A stretch of DNA of 19,510 nt, taken from positions 1 to 19,510 of the forward strand of contig CANQFH010000005.1 in NCBI GenBank assembly GCA_947598425.1, given 5' to 3'. This DNA comes from an uncultured Bacilli bacterium (lineage in GTDB: Bacteria > Bacillota_I > Bacilli_A > RF39 > UBA660). The translations under genes and the position numbers were made by a program. Within the stretch, counting starts at the first letter, position 1; each line of letters opens with the position of its first letter. The notes under the pieces were generated by a model. The model did no database searches. It saw only the letters and a program-made list of their open reading frames with translations, and was not told the origin of the DNA. Shown here piece after piece: positions 15,188 through 19,510 of the stretch.

Positions 15188-16698
15188 ATGTTATTAAAGT
15201 TAGAAGTGAATTAAATAAGGGTAAAACTATATATGATTTAGAATTAAATGTCGGTTATTATGCGCGAGTTTCTACCGATAAAAGTGATCAATTAAATAGT
15301 TTAGAAAATCAAGAAAAATATTTTAGAGAAATGATTGGAGAAAATAAAAGTTGGCATTTAGTTGGAGAATATATTGATGAGGGTATAAGTGGTACTCAAG
15401 TAAAAAAAAGAGATAACTTTTTAAAAATGATTAATGATGCTAAAAATGGTTTAATAGATTTAATAATTACTAAAGAAATATCGAGATTTTCAAGAAATGT
15501 TATCGATAGTATTAAATATACTGAAGAATTACTTAATAATGGTTGTGTTGTTTATTTTTTAAGTGATAATATTAATACTATTTATCCTGATAGTGAGTTT
15601 CGTTTAACATTAATGTCTTCTTTAGCTCAAGATGAAGTTCGTAAGTTATCAGAAAGAGTTAAATTTGGTATTAAAAGAATGATTAAAGATGGAAAAATTA
15701 TTGGAAGTAGCTTGACAGGTTATTATCGTAAAAATGGTCAATTAATTGTTAATGAAAATGAAAAAGAAATTATTGAAATTTTATTTAATTTATACGCTAC
15801 TGGTAAATATTCTTTTTCTTATATATCTAATATTTTAGAAGATAAAGGTTATCTTAGCAAAACTGGTAAAAAATATTCAATAACTACTTTAAAAAAGATG
15901 TTACAAAACCCTCGGTATAAAGGTTATTATACTGCCAATCTTAGTTATATTGAAAGTTATAAAACTCATAAAAAAGTTAAAGTACCTGAAAAAGAAAGAA
16001 TTATTTATAAAGATGCTAATATTCCGGCGATTGTATCTGAAGAATTATGGAATAAAGCTAATGAAATATATCAGCAAAAGAAAAGTATTATTAGTAATAA
16101 TAATTTAAATAAGCAAAAATTATTAAATTCTAAGTATAGTGGTAAAATAAGATGTCGTGATCATGCTTATTATATTAGAAAAAATAAATATTATTGGGTA
16201 TGTAGTAAACATTTAAAAGAAGGTATATGTAATATGCCAATGATAAAAGAAAAAGTGTTAGATTCTTACTTACTTAGTATTTTAATCAAAAGAATAGATA
16301 CTAAAGAAATAGAGAAAGATCTTATTAATAAATATATAGATATTATAAATAAAAATAGCGTAGCTAATATAAATAATATTAATAATAAAAAGTTAGAATT
16401 AAATAGAAATAAAGACAAATTAATTGAACTTAATTTAAATAATATAATTAGTAATGAAGAATTAAAATTGAGATTAAATAAGATAGAGAAAGAATTAAAT
16501 AATTTAAAAATAGATAGTATAAATAATAATGATAGATTAATAATCATAAAAAATAATATTCATAAATTAATAGATATTAAAAATAATTTAGACATGTATA
16601 TAAATTTATTAATTAATAAAATAGTTGTTCAAAAAGAAAATAAATTAGAAATATCTTTTAAAGATAATTCAGAAGAAATAATTATATTAGAAAATTAA
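15184..16698 (+). CDS. Large serine recombinase (integrase/resolvase family)
   Basis: A 504-aa site-specific recombinase that would integrate and excise the element. Catalytic-domain motifs: YYARVSTDK with nucleophile Ser30, SLENQ (39-43), DEGISGT (65-71), ITKEISRFSRN (95-105) and the E-helix region up to about residue 165. The recombinase domain covers about 175-290 (NPRYKGYYT at 242-250). The zinc-ribbon candidates are Cys324, His327, Cys340 and Cys349, so the first pair is CxxH rather than the usual CxxC. A long Asn/Lys/Leu coiled coil (about 375-470) precedes the C-terminus, as in integrases where it governs synapsis and direction. It starts within the stop codon of the 39-aa ORF and has no separate strong ribosome site. 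Its stop lies 36 bp from the right core, the usual integrase-next-to-att layout. Confidence 0.95.
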   Translation: MNVIKVRSELNKGKTIYDLELNVGYYARVSTDKSDQLNSLENQEKYFREMIGENKSWHLVGEYIDEGISGTQVKKRDNFLKMINDAKNGLIDLIITKEISRFSRNVIDSIKYTEELLNNGCVVYFLSDNINTIYPDSEFRLTLMSSLAQDEVRKLSERVKFGIKRMIKDGKIIGSSLTGYYRKNGQLIVNENEKEIIEILFNLYATGKYSFSYISNILEDKGYLSKTGKKYSITTLKKMLQNPRYKGYYTANLSYIESYKTHKKVKVPEKERIIYKDANIPAIVSEELWNKANEIYQQKKSIISNNNLNKQKLLNSKYSGKIRCRDHAYYIRKNKYYWVCSKHLKEGICNMPMIKEKVLDSYLLSILIKRIDTKEIEKDLINKYIDIINKNSVANINNINNKKLELNRNKDKLIELNLNNIISNEELKLRLNKIEKELNNLKIDSINNNDRLIIIKNNIHKLIDIKNNLDMYINLLINKIVVQKENKLEISFKDNSEEIIILEN

Positions 16699-16711
16699 TT
16701 TTTTTATATAG

Positions 16712-16760
16712 CAAAAGTGAACCCCACTAACCCAGGGTTTGTATCTTTAGGTAATAAATT
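16712..16760. other. attR junction of the serine-recombinase element
   Basis: Element sequence ending AACCCCACTAACCCA is followed by the shared core GGGTTT (16735-16740), then PBP sequence GTATCTTTAGG. The element side of the core has the short symmetry AACCC-A-GGGTT, as expected around a serine-integrase crossover. The joined element ends would form attP. Confidence 0.8.
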
Positions 16761-17589
16761 AGGAGTTAATAAATTAATGAGTTATATTAAAGATTTTGGC
16801 TTTGGTAAAAAAACAGGGATTGATTTAAATGGTGAAGGTAATGGTATTTTATTTAAAGAAGAGAATATGGGACCGGTAGAATTAGCTACCACAGCATTTG
16901 GCCAAGGTATTAGTGTTACTCCGATTCAACAAGTTACGGCAGTATCTGCTGCAATTAATGGTGGTTATTTGAATACTCCTTATATTGTTAAAAGTATTAT
17001 AGATGATAATAGTAAATCTACTATATTTGAAAATAAAAAAGTAACTAAAAGATCGGTTATTTCTGAAGAAACTAGTGCTATGGTAAGATTTGCATTAGAA
17101 AGTGTTGTAGCAAATGGTAGTGGTAAAAATGCTTATATTGAAAATTATCGAGTTGGAGGTAAAACTGGAACAGCCCAAAAAGTTCAAGATGGTCATTATA
17201 TGGTTGGTAATTATATTTTATCATTTATAGGATTTTTACCTGCTGATCATCCTCAAGCTTTAGTATACGTTGCTGTCGATAACCCAAAGGGAGTTACTCA
17301 ATATGGTGGAACAGTTTCCGCTCCAATTGCTCGGAATATTATGCTATCAGCTATTGAAGTTTTAAAGATTAAAGAAGCATCAGGAGGGATGTTAAAAGAA
17401 TATAGTTATTTAGATACTAAATATTTAATTGTTCCTGATGTCATTGGAATGACTAAAGAAGAAGCAACCAAAACTTTAAAAGATTTTAAAGTTAAATATA
17501 CGGGTTCCGGTAATAAAGTAATTTATATGTCACCAGATGCTAATACCTTTCAAAGTGTTGATACCACAATTACTTTACTCTTAAATTAA
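16735..17589 (+). pseudogene. spoVD: SpoVD-like class B PBP, C-terminal part
   Basis: Carries the rest of the transpeptidase domain (GFVSLGNKLG, then TTAFGQGISVTPIQ) with KTG at 17161-17169 (K492 of the restored protein) and one PASTA repeat at about 17415-17586 (VPDVIGMTKEEATKTL). A single PASTA repeat matches SpoVD. No membrane anchor or SxxK is present. The only in-frame start, GTG at 16717, lies in element DNA without a ribosome site, so translation of this piece is doubtful. Joined to the left part across GGGTTT it gives a 633-aa protein of normal length. No internal stops or frameshifts are visible, which fits recent or still reversible interruption. Confidence 0.9.
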
Positions 17590-17669
17590 GTGTCTAAATT
17601 TGTAAAATTATCTTTTAGCAGTAAAATTAGTAAACAATCGTGTTGTATAATAAAAAAGAGGTGGAGAAG

Positions 17670-18662
17670 ATGTTAATACTAGCAAAAGCAGCGATGGCAA
17701 TGATGTTGGGTTTTACTTTAGCTATAGCAAGTGGTTTGGTTTTTATTCCTTTATTAAAACGTTTAGGAATAGTTCAAACAGTAAGTAGAGAATTAAATAA
17801 AAGACATTTGCAAAAAGATGGAACCCCAACTATGGGAGGAATAATATTTATATTTCCAGTTATTTTATCTTTAATCTTACTATATATAAATGGCTCAATT
17901 GAAATGAGTTATAATGTATTTATTTTAATTTTTGTATTTTTAAGTTATGCTCTTTTAGGTGGCATTGATGATTTTCTAAAAGTAAAATTTAAAAATAATG
18001 CTGGTTTAAGTATTATTACTAAGTTTTTATTACAAATGATTATTGCCTTAGTATTCTTTTATTTATTTATGCGTAGTGGTGGTAAATCAACTTTAGAGTT
18101 TACTGCTTTAAGACTTACTATTCCATTAGGTTGGACTTTTGGTTTGTTCATTTTATTCTTGTTAGTAGGAACATCTAATGCTGTTAATATTACTGATGGA
18201 CTTGATGGCCTTTGTACGGGATTATGTGCCATTGCTTTTCTAGCTTATGGTATTATTTCTTGGAATTGTGGTTGGTTAGAAGGTTATCAAGAAATTGCCA
18301 TATTTTGCTTCTTAATTGTTGGTTCTTTATTAGGATTCTTATTCTATAATTCTCATCCTGCTAAAGTATTTATGGGAGATTTAGGTAGTCTTTCTTTAGG
18401 GGCTGCTTTAGCCACTATAGCTATATTAACTAGACATGAATTATCTCTAGCAATTATTGGTGGCGTTTTTGTAATCGAAACTTTAAGTAGCTTTATTCAA
18501 ATTATTGGAATTAGACAATTTAATCATAAAGTGTTTTTAAAAGCTCCATTACATCATCACTTTGAAGAATTAAAATGGAGTGAAGGAGATATTGTCAAAG
18601 TATTTTATGTGGCTGGTTTAATATTAGCAATGGCAGCGATTACTTACGGTGTTTGGTTATAA
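17670..18662 (+). CDS. mraY: Phospho-N-acetylmuramoyl-pentapeptide transferase MraY
   Basis: Integral membrane enzyme that transfers phospho-MurNAc-pentapeptide from UDP to undecaprenyl phosphate, making lipid I. The 330-aa length from ATG 17670 is typical. Motifs visible: KRHLQKDGTPTMGG near the N-terminus, the Asp pair in GGIDDFLK, NAVNITDGLDGL, FMGDLGSLSLG and the C-terminal APLHHHFE. About ten hydrophobic helices are apparent. ATG 17670 is preferred over the upstream start at 17640 because AGAGGTGGAG (17657-17666) is a strong ribosome site and family N-termini begin here. An isolated TATAAT at 17646-17651 has no clear -35. In Bacillus, murE sits between spoVD and mraY; here it is absent. 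Transcription may depend on readthrough from the interrupted PBP or element. Confidence 0.97.
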   Translation: MLILAKAAMAMMLGFTLAIASGLVFIPLLKRLGIVQTVSRELNKRHLQKDGTPTMGGIIFIFPVILSLILLYINGSIEMSYNVFILIFVFLSYALLGGIDDFLKVKFKNNAGLSIITKFLLQMIIALVFFYLFMRSGGKSTLEFTALRLTIPLGWTFGLFILFLLVGTSNAVNITDGLDGLCTGLCAIAFLAYGIISWNCGWLEGYQEIAIFCFLIVGSLLGFLFYNSHPAKVFMGDLGSLSLGAALATIAILTRHELSLAIIGGVFVIETLSSFIQIIGIRQFNHKVFLKAPLHHHFEELKWSEGDIVKVFYVAGLILAMAAITYGVWL

Positions 18663-18687
18663 CGAATATTTACAAGGGGGTTAATAT

Positions 18688-19510
18688 TTGAAAAAAATAG
18701 ATAAATCACTTTTAGTAGCAGTAATTATAATTGCTACTTTTGGTTTAATCATGATTTATTCGGCATCTTCTATTTGGTCACAATATAAATTTAATAATCC
18801 ATATCATTTTGTAATAATGCAAGGCATCTTCTTTTTAATTGGTTTATTTTTATTATATATTATTTCTCATATAGATTATCATATTTATTATAAATATGCG
18901 AATATTATTTTATTAATATGTGCTATCTTTTTAATATTAGTTTTAATACCTGGTATTGGCACAGTTAGAAATGGTTCTAGAAGTTGGTTTGGTATTGGTC
19001 CTTTAGGTATTCAACCCTCAGAGTTTGCTAAAATAGGTTTAATTATTTATGTTTCTAAATACTTAACTAATAATAATCGGCTTATGAAAAGTGTTGTTAA
19101 GGGAGTTTTACCAATCTTAGGAGTCATTGGATTATTTTTTATCTTAATTATGCTGGAACCTGATTTTGGAACCGCAATGGTTATTGTTTTAACATTAGTA
19201 GTATTAATCTTTATAAGTGGAGTTAAAATAACTTTTTTCCTTAAAATCGGTTTATTAGGTTTATTAGGTATTGTGGGTATTATTATCGCTGCTCCTTATC
19301 GAATGAAAAGAATTGTTAGTTTTTTAAACCCTTGGAGTGATCCTTTAGGTAGTGGTTATCAAATCTTACAAAGTTTATATGCTATTGGTCCTGGTGGTTT
19401 AATTGGTCAAGGTTTCTTTAAATCTCGTCAAAAATATTTTTATTTACCAGAACCGCAAACAGATTTTATTTTTTCAATCATTAGTGAAGAATTAGGCTTT
19501 TTAGGGGTCT
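18688..19510 (+). CDS. ftsW: FtsW/SpoVE-type SEDS glycosyltransferase, 3' end outside window
   Basis: SEDS-family membrane glycosyltransferase that polymerises lipid II into glycan strands together with a class B PBP. Translation begins at TTG 18688, 7 nt after AAGGGGG (18674-18680); no ATG is better placed. 274 complete codons are visible before the window ends. Motifs: IYSASS in the first helix, GSRSWFGIGPLGIQPSEFAK, EPDFGTA, and FLNPWSDPLGSGYQ, the loop that holds the essential Asp in SEDS enzymes, then EPQTDFIFSIISEELGF. It lies 25 nt after mraY, without the murD found between them in Bacillus. Position next to the SpoVD-like PBP suggests it may be the SpoVE counterpart; ftsW is the safer family name. 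Confidence 0.95.
   Translation, partial: MKKIDKSLLVAVIIIATFGLIMIYSASSIWSQYKFNNPYHFVIMQGIFFLIGLFLLYIISHIDYHIYYKYANIILLICAIFLILVLIPGIGTVRNGSRSWFGIGPLGIQPSEFAKIGLIIYVSKYLTNNNRLMKSVVKGVLPILGVIGLFFILIMLEPDFGTAMVIVLTLVVLIFISGVKITFFLKIGLLGLLGIVGIIIAAPYRMKRIVSFLNPWSDPLGSGYQILQSLYAIGPGGLIGQGFFKSRQKYFYLPEPQTDFIFSIISEELGFLGV

Larger units (their letters stand above)
7659..16740 (+). mobile_element. 9,082-bp serine-recombinase element integrated in the SpoVD-like PBP gene
   Basis: Everything between the two GGGTTT copies (one copy counted) is foreign to the PBP. The contents are a giant M26 metalloprotease gene, a 39-aa ORF and a large serine recombinase gene whose stop lies only 36 bp before the right core. 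No conjugation, replication, phage structural or transposase genes are present. Removing 7659-16740 fuses codon 351 of the left part to the right part in phase, giving an uninterrupted 633-aa PBP. This precise reconstruction, plus an integrase gene next to one end, is strong evidence of site-specific integration. How it moves between cells is not visible; it may be mobilised by something else. Confidence 0.93.

Noticed and set aside
16266..16547. Minus-strand hydrophobic frame inside the recombinase
   Set aside because: It is the complement of the Asn/Lys/Leu coiled-coil codons and has no start context.
7659..16740. Insertion by a DDE transposase/IS or a prophage
   Set aside because: No transposase, terminal inverted repeats or phage genes are seen; the ends share only a short core and a large serine recombinase lies beside one end.
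6606..17589. Split PBP explained as assembly chimera or two unrelated PBP genes
   Set aside because: Both halves join in phase at a shared GGGTTT to give one normal-length PBP with each motif present once, which is very unlikely by chance.

Overview
The window comes from a very AT-rich Gram-positive (Firmicutes) chromosome that uses the standard bacterial code: tryptophans are TGG and nearly all genes stop at TAA. Gene order is that of the division and cell wall (dcw) cluster in its Bacilli/Clostridia form: a PbpB-type class B PBP with two PASTA repeats, a SpoVD-type class B PBP with one PASTA repeat, mraY, and an ftsW/spoVE-type SEDS gene. Gene content and composition would fit an uncultured gut or host-associated Bacilli lineage (RF39/Erysipelotrichia-like). 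That placement is inference.

Layout. 1-1998: 3' part of the PbpB-like PBP. 2000-5800: three separately promoted surface-protein units with NPxTG/PPKTG sorting-like motifs: a 64-aa protein that is almost only a sorting signal, a secreted papain-family (C1A) protease, and a beta-helix-like surface protein. 5820-6569: a type III toxin-antitoxin module, with about three 35-41 nt antitoxin RNA repeats, a terminator hairpin and a ToxN/AbiQ-family endoribonuclease. 6606-7658 plus 16741-17589: a SpoVD-like PBP cut in two just after its SxN active-site motif. 7659-16740: the 9,082-bp element that cuts it. 17670-18662: mraY. 18688-19510: ftsW-like gene running off the window.

The element is compact. 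It carries one giant cargo gene, a 2398-aa M26-family (IgA1 protease/ZmpB-like) zinc metalloprotease with an N-terminal cohesin-like domain, two membrane helices and a split dockerin. It also carries a 39-aa ORF overlapping (ATGA) a 504-aa large serine recombinase. Both junctions contain GGGTTT. Joining the PBP halves across one copy restores a single in-phase 633-aa PBP with SxxK, SxN and KTG motifs. This is the signature of site-specific, potentially reversible integration into a conserved PBP active-site codon stretch, comparable in principle to the elements that interrupt sporulation or competence genes (skin in sigK, SPbeta in spsM, A118 in comK).

Most noteworthy are the PBP-interrupting serine-recombinase element with its protease cargo, the type III TA locus embedded in the dcw cluster with covarying repeat stems, and the stand-alone sorting-signal protein.
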